Numbered from the stretch's first letter, positions 24,405-33,618 are shown. The stretch: 36,769 nt of DNA from Gemmatimonadota bacterium (GCA_029863645.1 JAOTVA010000019.1:1-36769); one strand, 5' to 3'. Made by a program: numbers and translations. The notes: generated from the sequence alone by a model not told the origin.

Positions 24405-26843
24405 GTGAACCTCAGGCACACCCTCCGTAGTCTCGCCCGTGCGCCTGGGTACACATCGGCCTTCATCTTGACGCTCGGCTTAGGAATCGGCCTCAACACG
24501 GCCATCTTCAGCGTCATCAACGGGGTTCTGCTCGCGCCGCTTCCGTATCCGGATGCAGACCGAATCCTCTATGTGAGGCAGCCTGCGCTGAGCACCGGCG
24601 TCGAGAACGCGCGCTTCTCCTTCCAAGAAGTACAGGACTACCGCGATCAGTCACGCACGCTCGATCAGTTCGTCGAGTACGGAGACTGGACGTTCACCGT
24701 CGTCACCGAGGAAGACCCGCACCGGGCTGTGGGGGGGCTCGTGACGTCGAACTACTTCGAGGTCCTGGCGCTCACTCCGGCGATCGGACGGGTCCTGGGT
24801 CCGCAGGACGACGGGGACGGGGCCGAGCCCGTCATGGTGCTCACACATGACTACTGGACCCGGGTGTTCGGCTCCGACGAAGGGGTGCTGGGCAGGACGT
24901 TGCGACTGTACGCGTTTTCGGAGCCCACGGTCACGCGCATCGTCGGCGTGCTCGCACCCGGCACACACTACACAGGCACCCGAACGCAGGACTTCTTCGT
25001 CAACTACGCGACGAACGACCACTACCAGAGCGCCACTATGCAGGACGCGCGCACGCACCGCATGACCGACGTGTTCGCGCGCCTGCGACCGGGTCAGAAC
25101 CTGTCGGCCGCGCAGGCGGAGCTCAGCGGGCTCAATGCGGCGGCGCACGAGGCCTACCCCGAGGCCTACCCGCGCCACCTCGGCTACTCGATCAGTTCGG
25201 CAGGGTGGCAGGATGAACTGACCAAGGGCGCACGCACGACCCTGCTCGTTCTGATGGGCACCGTCGGCCTCGTGCTGCTGCTGGCGTGCGCCAACGTCGC
25301 GAATCTCACGCTGACACGCATCATCCGGCGCGAGCGCGAGTTGGCTGTGCGCGCCGCGATCGGCGCTGGCCGCGGACGCCTTCGGAAGGAGCTGCTCACC
25401 GAGAACTTGGTGCTCGCGCTGGGCGGAGCCGGCCTCGGACTGGTATTGGCGGGCGTCGGACTCGACCTGCTCGTCCAGTACACCAATCGCTTCACGGTCC
25501 GCACCGGCGAAATTCGCATCGATCTCACCGTACTCTTGTTCACTGCGGGCATCGCCATCGCGGTCGCTTTGCTTCTTGCCTGGGCGCCCTCGCTCCCCGG
25601 CGTGCAGGGTCTGGGGAACGCGGCGTCGGCAGCCGGCGGTGCGAGGGGAGGGGTGGGCCTGCCGCGGAAGCACTTGCAGCGGATCTTGGTCGTAGGTCAG
25701 CTCGCGCTCTCGTTCACCTTGCTCATCGGGGCAGGTCTCCTCGTCCAGAGTTTGGTGAATCTGACGCAGGTGGACGTCGGCTTCGACTACGAAAGCGTCA
25801 TCACCATGCAGGCACCCAATACCGGGGGCACGAACCAGCCCGAGAACCTGCTGCTCATGGATCAGGTGATGGATGAGATTCGCCACTTTCCGGGCGTGCG
25901 CTCTGCGGCCTATGCGTCGCGCGCGCCGTTCGAGCCGACCACCCTGACGCAGCGCATGATCCGCGTGGAAGGTTTCTCGGACGACGGCCTCGTCTCGCCG
26001 ATGGGCTCGGTGAACTCCGTGTCGCCCGACTACTTCCAAGCGGTCGGGATTCCCGTGGTTGCCGGTCGCGCGTTCACGTCGACCGACGACCGTGCGACTG
26101 AGCCGGTCGTGATGATCAACGAGGGAATGGCGCGCGACCTGTTCGGTGCCGATGACCCCATCAATCGGCGGATGTCCCAGCAGCAGCAGAACGGGAGTTG
26201 GGGTGACTACGCTCGGATCGTTGGTGTCGCAGCAGACACCCGCGAGTACGGACTTGCGGTTGCCGGAGCGCACACGATCTACCGTCCAGCGCATCAGTCC
26301 GCCGGTGGCCCGGCGATCATCGTACGCTCGACGGGTGCTGCTGGACCGCTCGCCAGGCGCGTCACCGAGATTGTCCAGGGCATGGAGTCGGACCGTCCCG
26401 TGGACAACGTGACCACCTTGGCCGAGTTGCGGGCAGACGACATCGCGCCGGAGCGCCTCAACGCAGCCCTCTTCTCTTCCTTCGCCACCTTGGCATTGCT
26501 CATCGCCTCGATTGGCGTGCTGGGCGTCCTCGCCTTCACCGTCAGCCAACGCACGCGTGAATTCGGCGTACGCATGGCCCTCGGGGCTCGACAGGGCCAG
26601 GTGCTCGGGATGGTCCTCATGGAGGGCGTCGCGCTCGCGGCTGTGGCGGTCGTGGTGGGCGTCGTCGCGGCGGCCTTTCTTTCCCGATTCTTGTCGGATC
26701 TGCTCTTTGGCGTCACGACGACCGATGTCGGCACGTTCGTCGCGGTGGCCGCGGTGCTGGCGGTCGTAGCGGTGTCCGCCGCATACGTCCCCGCGCGACG
26801 CGCGACGCGGGTGGATCCAATGGAGGCCCTCCGCTCGGAGTGA
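24405..26843 (+). CDS. ADOP-type ABC permease (MacB/FtsX family)
   Basis: This 812-residue permease has two MacB-like periplasmic halves and about eight membrane helices. It opens with LRSLARAPGYTSAFILTLGL and GLNTAIFSVINGVLLAPLPYP, the signature of the large ADOP permeases common in Acidobacteria and Gemmatimonadota. The FtsX segments are around 280-400 (ANLTLTRIIRRERELAVRAA) and 680-800 (QRTREFGVRMALGARQGQVL), each followed by the coupling motif region. It has no ATPase gene beside it; ADOP permeases often stand alone. The exported substrate is unknown. Start GTG 24405 puts the conserved region directly at the N-terminus. A 12-base tandem repeat inside gives EAYPEAYP. Confidence 0.92.
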   Translation: MNLRHTLRSLARAPGYTSAFILTLGLGIGLNTAIFSVINGVLLAPLPYPDADRILYVRQPALSTGVENARFSFQEVQDYRDQSRTLDQFVEYGDWTFTVVTEEDPHRAVGGLVTSNYFEVLALTPAIGRVLGPQDDGDGAEPVMVLTHDYWTRVFGSDEGVLGRTLRLYAFSEPTVTRIVGVLAPGTHYTGTRTQDFFVNYATNDHYQSATMQDARTHRMTDVFARLRPGQNLSAAQAELSGLNAAAHEAYPEAYPRHLGYSISSAGWQDELTKGARTTLLVLMGTVGLVLLLACANVANLTLTRIIRRERELAVRAAIGAGRGRLRKELLTENLVLALGGAGLGLVLAGVGLDLLVQYTNRFTVRTGEIRIDLTVLLFTAGIAIAVALLLAWAPSLPGVQGLGNAASAAGGARGGVGLPRKHLQRILVVGQLALSFTLLIGAGLLVQSLVNLTQVDVGFDYESVITMQAPNTGGTNQPENLLLMDQVMDEIRHFPGVRSAAYASRAPFEPTTLTQRMIRVEGFSDDGLVSPMGSVNSVSPDYFQAVGIPVVAGRAFTSTDDRATEPVVMINEGMARDLFGADDPINRRMSQQQQNGSWGDYARIVGVAADTREYGLAVAGAHTIYRPAHQSAGGPAIIVRSTGAAGPLARRVTEIVQGMESDRPVDNVTTLAELRADDIAPERLNAALFSSFATLALLIASIGVLGVLAFTVSQRTREFGVRMALGARQGQVLGMVLMEGVALAAVAVVVGVVAAAFLSRFLSDLLFGVTTTDVGTFVAVAAVLAVVAVSAAYVPARRATRVDPMEALRSE
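25149..25172 (+). repeat. 12-base tandem duplication inside the permease gene
   Basis: GAGGCCTACCCC is followed directly by GAGGCCTACCCG, giving EAYP twice in the protein. It keeps frame and is a small internal duplication. Confidence 0.85.
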
Positions 26844-26880
26844 CCGACATGACCAACTTCCTGACTGACCGCAGAAGCCC

Positions 26881-28440
26881 GTGATCGATTCCGCCGGCAC
26901 TGCGGCCGCACAGGCCCGGCTGCCCCAGAACGACCGGCGCCGGCCGACCGAGAGGTGGTCTTGGTTCGAGATCGAGCGAGCGGCTGGCGCTCCAACGATC
27001 TGCGGGAACGAGATTCGGCTGCAGTTCGACGGCTCGAACACCTTCTCGGCCTGGCTCGACGCGATCCATGGGGCGAAGGAGTTCGTGTACTTCGAGAACT
27101 ACCTGCTGCGTGACGACGTGGTGGGCCGGGAGTTCCGCGAGGCGCTCATTGCCAAGGCACGACAGGGCGTCCCCGTTTATCTGATCTACGATTGGCTCGG
27201 ATGCTGGGCCACGCCCCGTGCGTACTGGCGCCCCTTCAGGAAGGCCGGGGTGCACCTCAGAGCCTTCAATCCGCCGGCCATTCGGCTCGGGGACCCCTTC
27301 GGCGCGGTTCAGCGAGATCATCGGAAGCTCGTCGTGGTCGATGGGGAGATCGCATACGTGGGCGGACTCTGCGTGGGGGTCGCGTGGGCCGGGACGCCCA
27401 CCACCGCCCCCTGGCGCGATACCGGCGTGGAGATCAGGGGACCGGCAGCGCGGGCTGCCGCGCTCGCGTTCGAACGCATCTGGGGTCAGATCGACGAGCC
27501 CCTCTCGCTGGCGGGGGCGATGGCTCCGGACTCAGGCGAGGGCGGCACGCCTATTTGGCTCATCGAGGGGGAGCCTGGCCGTGCCCGCGTCTATCGTACG
27601 CTCCACCTGACGGCGAGCCGCGCGGTCGAGTCCATCTGGATTACCGACGCATATTTCGTCGCTCCGCGTCCGTTGTCCGAAGCCCTGGCGGCCGCGGCGC
27701 AACAGGGCGTCGACGTTCGCATCCTCGTGCCGGCGCACAACAACTGGCCGATCGTCGGCAGCATGTCGCGGGGAGGCTATCGCTTCCTGCTCGAGGCGGG
27801 CGTCCGGATCTTCGAGTGGCAGGGCGCGATGATGCACGCGAAGACGTCCGTCGTCGATGGCGTGTGGTGCCGTGTGGGGTCGAGCAACCTCAACAGCGCG
27901 AGCCTCATGGGGAACTGGGAGCTCGACGTGGGAGTTCTCGACACGGGGCTCGGCAGGCAGCTGACCGGACTCTTCATGGCCGACTTGGCGTCTTCGGTGG
28001 AGATCGTGCTGCCGGGCAGGACCGTGGTCCGGGCCGGCGCGATGGCTACCCGAGAGGGCATGTCGACCGAGCCGCTCGATCCCGCGGGGTCGCTTCCGAG
28101 TCGGATCGAGCAGAACATCAGGACCCTTGGCCAGTCACCGGGTCGACTCACGCTGGCGTCGATTGTTCGCGCCCGCGAGGCACTCGGGAGCGCGCTGGCG
28201 GGCAATCGCCTGCTGGGGCGCGAGGACCGGACTGTGCTCGGCCTCGTGTCTGTCGTCCTGTTGGTGGTCGCTTTACTCGCGGCGCTGGTGCCCGCGGTGG
28301 TAGGGTGGGGCGTGGTGATTCTGGCTGGCTGGCTCGGACTCACCACGGGGGTGAGGGCGTTCATGCAGGCGAGAAGGGCGAGGTCGGACGACAAAGCGGC
28401 TGTCCGCCGCGAGACCCGAAGAAGAGAAGACCGCAGATGA
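26881..28440 (+). CDS. Phospholipase D/cardiolipin synthase-like protein
   Basis: The 519-residue protein carries two HKD motifs: HRKLVVVDGEIAYVGG (around residue 143) and MMHAKTSVVDGVWCRVGSSN (around 320), the catalytic pair of the PLD superfamily. Cardiolipin synthase C-type enzymes join phosphatidylglycerol or similar lipids. Unlike the usual Cls, it has no N-terminal membrane helices; instead two helices lie near the C-terminus (LGLVSVVLLVVALLAALVP and GWGVVILAGWLGLTTGV), followed by an Arg-rich tail. GTG 26881, 37 bases after the permease stop, is the best start. Its stop overlaps the ccdA ATG (ATGA). Alternative: a phosphatidyltransferase of different substrate. Confidence 0.85.
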   Translation: MIDSAGTAAAQARLPQNDRRRPTERWSWFEIERAAGAPTICGNEIRLQFDGSNTFSAWLDAIHGAKEFVYFENYLLRDDVVGREFREALIAKARQGVPVYLIYDWLGCWATPRAYWRPFRKAGVHLRAFNPPAIRLGDPFGAVQRDHRKLVVVDGEIAYVGGLCVGVAWAGTPTTAPWRDTGVEIRGPAARAAALAFERIWGQIDEPLSLAGAMAPDSGEGGTPIWLIEGEPGRARVYRTLHLTASRAVESIWITDAYFVAPRPLSEALAAAAQQGVDVRILVPAHNNWPIVGSMSRGGYRFLLEAGVRIFEWQGAMMHAKTSVVDGVWCRVGSSNLNSASLMGNWELDVGVLDTGLGRQLTGLFMADLASSVEIVLPGRTVVRAGAMATREGMSTEPLDPAGSLPSRIEQNIRTLGQSPGRLTLASIVRAREALGSALAGNRLLGREDRTVLGLVSVVLLVVALLAALVPAVVGWGVVILAGWLGLTTGVRAFMQARRARSDDKAAVRRETRRREDRR

Positions 28441-29162
28441 ACGGAGTAGAAGTCGGAGTCGGAATCGCGTTCCTAGCGGGCATCTTGTCGTTCCTTTCCC
28501 CCTGCGTGCTGCCGCTGGTGCCGAGCTACCTCACCTTCGTGACCGGCATGAGCCTGGAGGACCTCGAAAAAGGGGTGAACCGCAGGGCGACCCTGATCCA
28601 TTCGGTTCTCTTCGTGTTGGGTTTCAGCGCCATCTTCATCCTCTCCGGTGCCGCTGCTTCGTTTCTCGGCCAGTTCGTGCGGTACTGGGAGGTTTGGATC
28701 GCCAGGATCGGTGGTGTCATCATCATCATCCTGGGCCTGCACCTCACGGGCGTCTTTCGCCTCACGCCGCTCCTTCGGGAAAAGCGGGTCCACCTCGCCG
28801 AGAAGCCGGCTGGCTACATCGGCACAGTGGGCGTCGGGTTCGCGTTCGGCGCGGGCTGGACTCCGTGTCTGGGTCCCACGCTCGGAGCGCTACTGACGCT
28901 GGGCGCTACGCAGGAGACCATGTGGGGTGCCGTCGGCCTACTGAGCATGTACTCACTGGGCCTGGCGATCCCGTTCCTCCTGGCTTCGCTCGCGCTCGAC
29001 CGGTTTCTCGTTGCTTTCAAGCGCTTTCGCCGCTGGATGGGGGTGGTGGAGATCGCGTCGGGCGTACTGCTGATCCTGCTCGGCCTCCTCCTACTCACGG
29101 GCCAGCTCACCGTCCTCAGCGGCTGGCTCTTCCAGTTCACGCCGAGTTGGCTGCTTCTTTAG
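28437..29162 (+). CDS. ccdA: Cytochrome c biogenesis protein CcdA (thiol electron transporter)
   Basis: This 241-residue membrane protein has six predicted helices and the two functional cysteines in conserved positions: LSFLSPCVLPLVP in helix one and AGWTPCLGPTLG in helix four. CcdA moves reducing equivalents from cytoplasmic thioredoxin to periplasmic thiol proteins, for cytochrome c maturation and similar tasks. The length fits CcdA rather than full DsbD. ATG 28437 overlaps the PLD gene's stop, so translation is coupled. No thioredoxin-like partner lies in the window nearby. Confidence 0.95.
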   Translation: MNGVEVGVGIAFLAGILSFLSPCVLPLVPSYLTFVTGMSLEDLEKGVNRRATLIHSVLFVLGFSAIFILSGAAASFLGQFVRYWEVWIARIGGVIIIILGLHLTGVFRLTPLLREKRVHLAEKPAGYIGTVGVGFAFGAGWTPCLGPTLGALLTLGATQETMWGAVGLLSMYSLGLAIPFLLASLALDRFLVAFKRFRRWMGVVEIASGVLLILLGLLLLTGQLTVLSGWLFQFTPSWLLL

Positions 29163-29224
29163 CGACACGGGAGTGATTGCGGCGCGCCCCCCACACACGT
29201 AAGCTCGCGCGACTCCTACCGAGT

Positions 29225-31363
29225 ATGCGGATGCCTCACCGTCTTGGCACGGCCCTCCTGGGTCTCCTGGCGCTTTCGCTGTTTGCCGTCCCCGCTGAAG
29301 CGCAGGGCGTCGATCGCGTACGGATGTCGTACCTCCGGGAGATTGTGCCTGGAGCCGAACGCTTCGAGGACGCCACAGGAACGCCGCCCGTACGACGCGC
29401 CTACCGGGGGGACGAACTACTCGGCCTGGTCTTCCTGACCTCCGACCTGCCCCCTGAGGTCTACGGGTATTCCGGCCCCATCGAGACGGTCGTGGGAATG
29501 ACAGAGGACGGGACGCTCACGGGCGTTCGTGTGACGGACTATCACGAGACATACATGAGGACTCGTGGGGATTTCCTCCGCACGCCGGGCTTCCAGGAGC
29601 AGTTCGCTGGCAAGTCGGTGGGTGACGCCTTCCGGGTTCGCGAAGACATCGACGGAATGTCTCGCGTGACGATCAGCGTGAGAGCGATGACGCGAAGCAT
29701 TCGGCAGGCGGCGCGTCAGGTTGCGGCGGAGTACATGAGGGTGCCCGAGCCTCCGCCAGGGCCGATCGAGAACGTGACTTCTCTGTCCTGGTTCGAGATG
29801 CGGGCGATGGGCGTGGCAGAGCGCTTCGAGGTGACCGACCCGGACCGGGATACACCTCTCGGCGTGTCGGTCCTCCACCTCGAGTCCGCAGAGCTCGCGG
29901 AATACCTCGTCGGCGACCTCTACGGATACGCGCTACGCGCCGTCGAGGAACGGGGCGCAGCGGACCACCTGATGCTCTACGTGGTCGACGGGTTGCGACC
30001 GCGCCTCGAGACCGAGCAGGGATGGTCCATCCAGCAAGATGGGCGGACCCTGGCTATCGCCTCCGAGGACGTCGCGATGTTGGGCGCTCCGTGGGAGGGC
30101 ATGCTCCAGGGGGAGACGTCGCTGGTTGGCGTGATCATGCTCGACGACGACGACGTGGACATCGCGCGGCCCATGACGTTCAGTTTCGACGCTGGGCCCG
30201 GCGTCGGTTCTTACTCCGTCGCCTACACGTCGCAAAGAGCGAAGGCGGCTATGGTCGCTGCCGCCGCGCCTTCGGTGGGAGCCGCGGCGCCTACGGTCCG
30301 GGCGACCGCCACCAGCGCTGCTGCCGCAGAGCCTGCGTCCGTGAACGTAGCGACCTCGGCTGAACCGGCAGCGAGTCCCGCGAACCAGCCCACAGCCGCT
30401 ACCGTGGCGGCCGCACCCCCGCCCGAAGTCAGGGCCACACTCGCGCAGCTCAACCTGCTCGACCTCGTGGACGAGCAGGAGCCATCCTGGATCGAGCGCA
30501 CGCTTTATGATGCATCCTGGACTCGCGTCGGATGGATCGCGCTCACGCTCGCGTTGGCGACGCTCGCCTTCTTCACAAAGCGCACGGCCATCCGGTGGGT
30601 CTCGTTAGCGACCACGCTCGCGGTGCTGGGCTATGTGGACGGCGGCTTCCTCTCTGTCTCGCACATCACGGCCACGATCTGGGTCGGACCGTCGGTCATC
30701 TTGGGTGACCTACCGCTGCTGTTGATGGTAGCCTTCACGCTGCTGACCGTTCTGTTCTGGGGCAGGGTCTTCTGCGGGTATCTCTGTCCGTTCGGTGCGC
30801 TGCAGGACTTCATCGACGCGGTCGTGCCCAAGAGGTTTCAGCGCGCCCTTCCAAAGAACGTCCACCGCGTCGCGCTCAAGGCGAAGTACGGTATTCTGGC
30901 GATCATCGTGGTGCCGGCGCTCGCCGGCAGCGAGGCGAGCCTCTACCAGTGGTTCGAGCCGTTCGGAACCGTGTTCACCGCCGGCTCGACCGCGCTCCTG
31001 TGGACCATCGCCGGCGCGATTCTCTTGGCGTCCGCTGTCGTGCCGCGCTTTTACTGCCGGTACGCCTGCCCGCTCGGTGCGGCCCTTGCGGTCGGATCCA
31101 TCTTCTCGATCAACCGCATCCGACGCGTCGAGCAGTGTGACTATTGCAAGGTGTGCGAGCAGAAATGCCCGACCGGCGCAATCGAGGGCCCGGAAATCGA
31201 CTTCAAGGAATGCGTCCGCTGCAACGTGTGCGAGATCGAGCTCATCGAGAAGGCCGGCGTATGTCGGCACGACATGGAGATGATTCGTCCGCGCCTGATT
31301 CAGCTGAAGACGCAGACTCCCGCCGGCCTGGCCGACGTGGTCCTGAGGAGTCCGGCTCCCTGA
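29225..31363 (+). CDS. NosR-like flavo-iron-sulfur membrane protein (FMN-binding domain plus 4Fe-4S)
   Basis: The predicted 712-residue protein starts with a signal peptide (GTALLGLLALSLFAVPAEAQ). A periplasmic FMN-binding domain follows (about 70-170; the region EDIDGMSRVTISVRAMTRSI contains the Thr that may carry covalent FMN). A low-complexity Ala/Pro linker at about 337-405 leads to five or six membrane helices with CGYLCPFGALQDF and CRYACPLGAAL. The C-terminal part has CDYCKVCEQKCPTGAIEG (one full 4Fe-4S set) and CVRCNVCEIE (a second, less regular set). NosR serves electron supply to nitrous oxide reductase, but no nosZ is present here, so another periplasmic acceptor is possible. ATG 29225 is chosen to start at the signal peptide; TTG 29177 is an alternative. 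CcdA lies 62 bases upstream. Confidence 0.85.
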   Translation: MRMPHRLGTALLGLLALSLFAVPAEAQGVDRVRMSYLREIVPGAERFEDATGTPPVRRAYRGDELLGLVFLTSDLPPEVYGYSGPIETVVGMTEDGTLTGVRVTDYHETYMRTRGDFLRTPGFQEQFAGKSVGDAFRVREDIDGMSRVTISVRAMTRSIRQAARQVAAEYMRVPEPPPGPIENVTSLSWFEMRAMGVAERFEVTDPDRDTPLGVSVLHLESAELAEYLVGDLYGYALRAVEERGAADHLMLYVVDGLRPRLETEQGWSIQQDGRTLAIASEDVAMLGAPWEGMLQGETSLVGVIMLDDDDVDIARPMTFSFDAGPGVGSYSVAYTSQRAKAAMVAAAAPSVGAAAPTVRATATSAAAAEPASVNVATSAEPAASPANQPTAATVAAAPPPEVRATLAQLNLLDLVDEQEPSWIERTLYDASWTRVGWIALTLALATLAFFTKRTAIRWVSLATTLAVLGYVDGGFLSVSHITATIWVGPSVILGDLPLLLMVAFTLLTVLFWGRVFCGYLCPFGALQDFIDAVVPKRFQRALPKNVHRVALKAKYGILAIIVVPALAGSEASLYQWFEPFGTVFTAGSTALLWTIAGAILLASAVVPRFYCRYACPLGAALAVGSIFSINRIRRVEQCDYCKVCEQKCPTGAIEGPEIDFKECVRCNVCEIELIEKAGVCRHDMEMIRPRLIQLKTQTPAGLADVVLRSPAP

Positions 31364-31385
31364 TAGCAGGGCCGGCCACAACGAT

Positions 31386-33032
31386 CTACTGGATGATCCG
31401 AGGTAGCCCTTCGCCCTCGAGCATCAGATAGACGTGCGCCTCGAGCTGTTGGAGGCCGGCTTCCGCCTCCAGGGATAGGTCGCCTGATCCGTCCTGGTCC
31501 CCGCCTTCGGCGATTTGGTACATCAGGAGGCGCAATCGGGCCACGAGCGGTGCCGCTACTCGTATGGAGGTCGCTTCCTGCAGGTCGCGCGCGACCGCCG
31601 CGGCTGCGGCGGTCCTGCGGGCCACGCTACGGGTGATCGCCCTGATGTGCTGGACGTGCGTCCGGAGGCTCGCTGAAGCCTCCGGGACGCGGGCAGCCAG
31701 GTCGACATGCAGACCGATTTCTCCAAGCGTGCGCAGCAATCCGTAGCCGGTGCCCGGCCCCGACACTCCTGGTTCCGGCATCAGCGTATGGAGGACGTGA
31801 GCTGCGTGTCCTTGCATCGAGCCCAGGTCGCTGAGATCACCTGCCGCGAAGTTCGCGTGGAGCACGCCAGTGCCGGCGTCTGTCGTCGCGGTCGCAACGA
31901 GCCCTCTACTGCCGGGCGTTTGGCCGAATGATGTGGCTGTGTGTCCCACGTGCGCATCGACTGCGGCGGCCTCTGCGTTCGCCACGCCTCGGTTCGGATC
32001 AGCCACGGGTTCATGGCGCTCGAGCATTCGCCTCCGCACCACGGCACCGTAGACGTTGCCTCTGGCATCCACGCCGACGCCCTCGGCTCCGCTGTGCTCC
32101 ATCGCCGTGGACTCGATGTCTTCGATGAGATACTCCACCGACCCGTCGCGCGCGCTGCCCACTCTGATGCCCTTCTTCCACCCCGGATTGTCGGTGCCGT
32201 ACGACTCCGAGTCCGCGACGTAGATCCGATCGTCCGGCGTGATCGCAATGCCGCTGGGGCGACCGAACTGGTACCAAACCTCGAGGAATCGCCCCTCCTG
32301 GTCGAACAGTTGTATGCGATTGTTGCCGCGATCTCCCACGAAGACGCGGCCACGGGAGTCCAGCGCGACCGTGTGTGGGACGTTGAACTGACCCGGCCCT
32401 GAACCGGTCGTGCCGAACGACATGAGGAATGTGCCGTCAGCGCGGAACTTCGAGACCCGGTTCACCCCGGCGGCGAAGCTGTGCCCCTCGGTGATGAAGA
32501 TGTCGCCGTTCGGTGCGATGGCCACGTCAGTCGGCTCATTGAGTCGCTGAGGGGGATCACCCCCCTCGCCTCGCTCTCCGATCGTCATGAGAAGCCGGCC
32601 GTTTGGCGACCATTTGAAGACCTGGTGGCCGCGCTGGTCGGAGGCCCAAACGTTGCCCTCAGCATCCGTCGCGAAACCGTGCGGGAACGAAAACATCCCC
32701 GCTCCCCAGCTGCCCAAGAGTCGCCCTGAGGGATCGAACTTCAGTACCGGGGACTCGGGCCTGCCGGCGCACGAGTTGGCGACGCAGCGATTCAGCAAAT
32801 AGATATTGCCGTCCGGCCCTTCTTCCGCGCCGATGAATGCGGTGCGCTGTGCGTACGGCCCGGTGGGCACGGCTCCCCAAGGCTCCATGCGAGCATACGG
32901 ATTCGGCAGGTCATTGGTTGGCACGACCTGCGTCTGGTCCTGGAGCTGGGAGCCTGCCCCATCGATCGGCATGAGGAGGGCACCGCCCAGAGCGATCCCC
33001 GTGAGAACGCAGATTCGAATCGATCGACGCAT
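31386..33032 (-). CDS. Secreted NHL-repeat beta-propeller with His-rich helical C-terminal domain
   Basis: The 548-residue protein has a signal peptide (LTGIALGGALLMPIDGAGS), then a six-bladed NHL propeller to about residue 345 with repeats such as GQFNVPHTVALDSRGRVFV and GRPSGIAITPDDRIYVAD. The remaining about 190 residues form a different, Ala- and His-rich helical domain with paired histidines (HVGH, HAAHVLH, THVQH) and a DQDGSGDLS loop resembling an EF-hand. NHL propellers usually bind proteins or small ligands. The tail's role is unknown; it might bind metal. GGAGGA at 33038-33043 (minus strand) supports the ATG at 33032. It follows the PNPOx gene by 14 bases and converges with the NosR-like gene. 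Confidence 0.85.
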   Translation of the reverse strand: MRRSIRICVLTGIALGGALLMPIDGAGSQLQDQTQVVPTNDLPNPYARMEPWGAVPTGPYAQRTAFIGAEEGPDGNIYLLNRCVANSCAGRPESPVLKFDPSGRLLGSWGAGMFSFPHGFATDAEGNVWASDQRGHQVFKWSPNGRLLMTIGERGEGGDPPQRLNEPTDVAIAPNGDIFITEGHSFAAGVNRVSKFRADGTFLMSFGTTGSGPGQFNVPHTVALDSRGRVFVGDRGNNRIQLFDQEGRFLEVWYQFGRPSGIAITPDDRIYVADSESYGTDNPGWKKGIRVGSARDGSVEYLIEDIESTAMEHSGAEGVGVDARGNVYGAVVRRRMLERHEPVADPNRGVANAEAAAVDAHVGHTATSFGQTPGSRGLVATATTDAGTGVLHANFAAGDLSDLGSMQGHAAHVLHTLMPEPGVSGPGTGYGLLRTLGEIGLHVDLAARVPEASASLRTHVQHIRAITRSVARRTAAAAAVARDLQEATSIRVAAPLVARLRLLMYQIAEGGDQDGSGDLSLEAEAGLQQLEAHVYLMLEGEGLPRIIQ

Positions 33033-33037
33033 CGAGA

Positions 33038-33043
33038 TCCTCC
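33038..33043 (-). promoter_or_regulatory. Ribosome binding site of the NHL-propeller gene
   Basis: GGAGGA on the minus strand, five bases from ATG 33032, supports that start directly ahead of the signal peptide. Confidence 0.8.
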
Positions 33044-33046
33044 GCG

Positions 33047-33610
33047 CTAGTCGGTCTGAGGTGAGCCGGCGACTTCCACTGCGATGCCGTCGATGCTGCG
33101 CGTGTTCTTCTCGAGGCGGTAAGCGTGGAGCCCATCCTCTCCCTTGGCTTCCGCCCAGCGTGTCAGTTGGTCCCTCTCCTCAGCGCCTCCGAGCCGCGGC
33201 ACCGCGTACCCACACGACTTCTGGATGCGGTGAATCTCCGCGACGATGAGCTGGCGCGCTCCTAGCATCTCCTCGAAGGACGGAATCAACTCTTCCCACT
33301 CGGGCGTGTCCGGTAAGACGACCCGACCGCGGCCGAACAGTCTGAGGATCGTCGGAGGCCCATCGAACGCGCAAAACATCAAGGTGATCCGGCCGTTGTC
33401 GCTCATGTGGGCGGAGGTCTCGTTGCCGCTTCCCGTGAGGTCGAGGTACGCGACCCGCTTGTCGTCCAGAATGCGAAACGTGTCGAGTCCCTTCGGGGAG
33501 AGATTCACGTGTCCGTCCGCGGCGAGTGGAGCGCTCGCCACGAAGAAGACGGACTGCGACCCAATGAAGTCCCTGAGCCGGTCGGTGAGCTCCGGTAACA
33601 CATCACCCAT
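33047..33610 (-). CDS. Pyridoxamine 5'-phosphate oxidase-fold (PNPOx) flavin or heme-binding protein
   Basis: The 187-residue protein has the split-barrel PNPOx fold seen in MLSSKGLDTFRILDD-like NLSPKGLDTFRILDD, VAYLDLTGSGNETSAHM and ITLMFCAFDGPPTILRLFGR. This pattern is typical of PNPOx-like proteins that bind FMN or F420-like cofactors; PdxH itself has a different C-terminus, so a B6 role is not claimed. No signal peptide is present. GAGGAG eight bases before ATG 33610 supports this start; an upstream ATG at 33628 would add six residues. It is the first gene of a minus-strand pair with the NHL gene. Confidence 0.85.
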   Translation of the reverse strand: MGDVLPELTDRLRDFIGSQSVFFVASAPLAADGHVNLSPKGLDTFRILDDKRVAYLDLTGSGNETSAHMSDNGRITLMFCAFDGPPTILRLFGRGRVVLPDTPEWEELIPSFEEMLGARQLIVAEIHRIQKSCGYAVPRLGGAEERDQLTRWAEAKGEDGLHAYRLEKNTRSIDGIAVEVAGSPQTD

Positions 33611-33618
33611 CTGTTCCA

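Noticed and set aside
24651-27041. Nearly 800-codon open frame on the minus strand opposite the ADOP permease
   Set aside because: The translation is Arg/His/Asp-rich without recognisable motifs, while the plus strand encodes clear FtsX/MacB segments.
27192-28436. N-terminal extension of CcdA into the phospholipase gene
   Set aside because: CcdA begins at ATG 28437, exactly at its first membrane helix; the extension is low-complexity Arg/Gly out-of-frame translation of the PLD gene.
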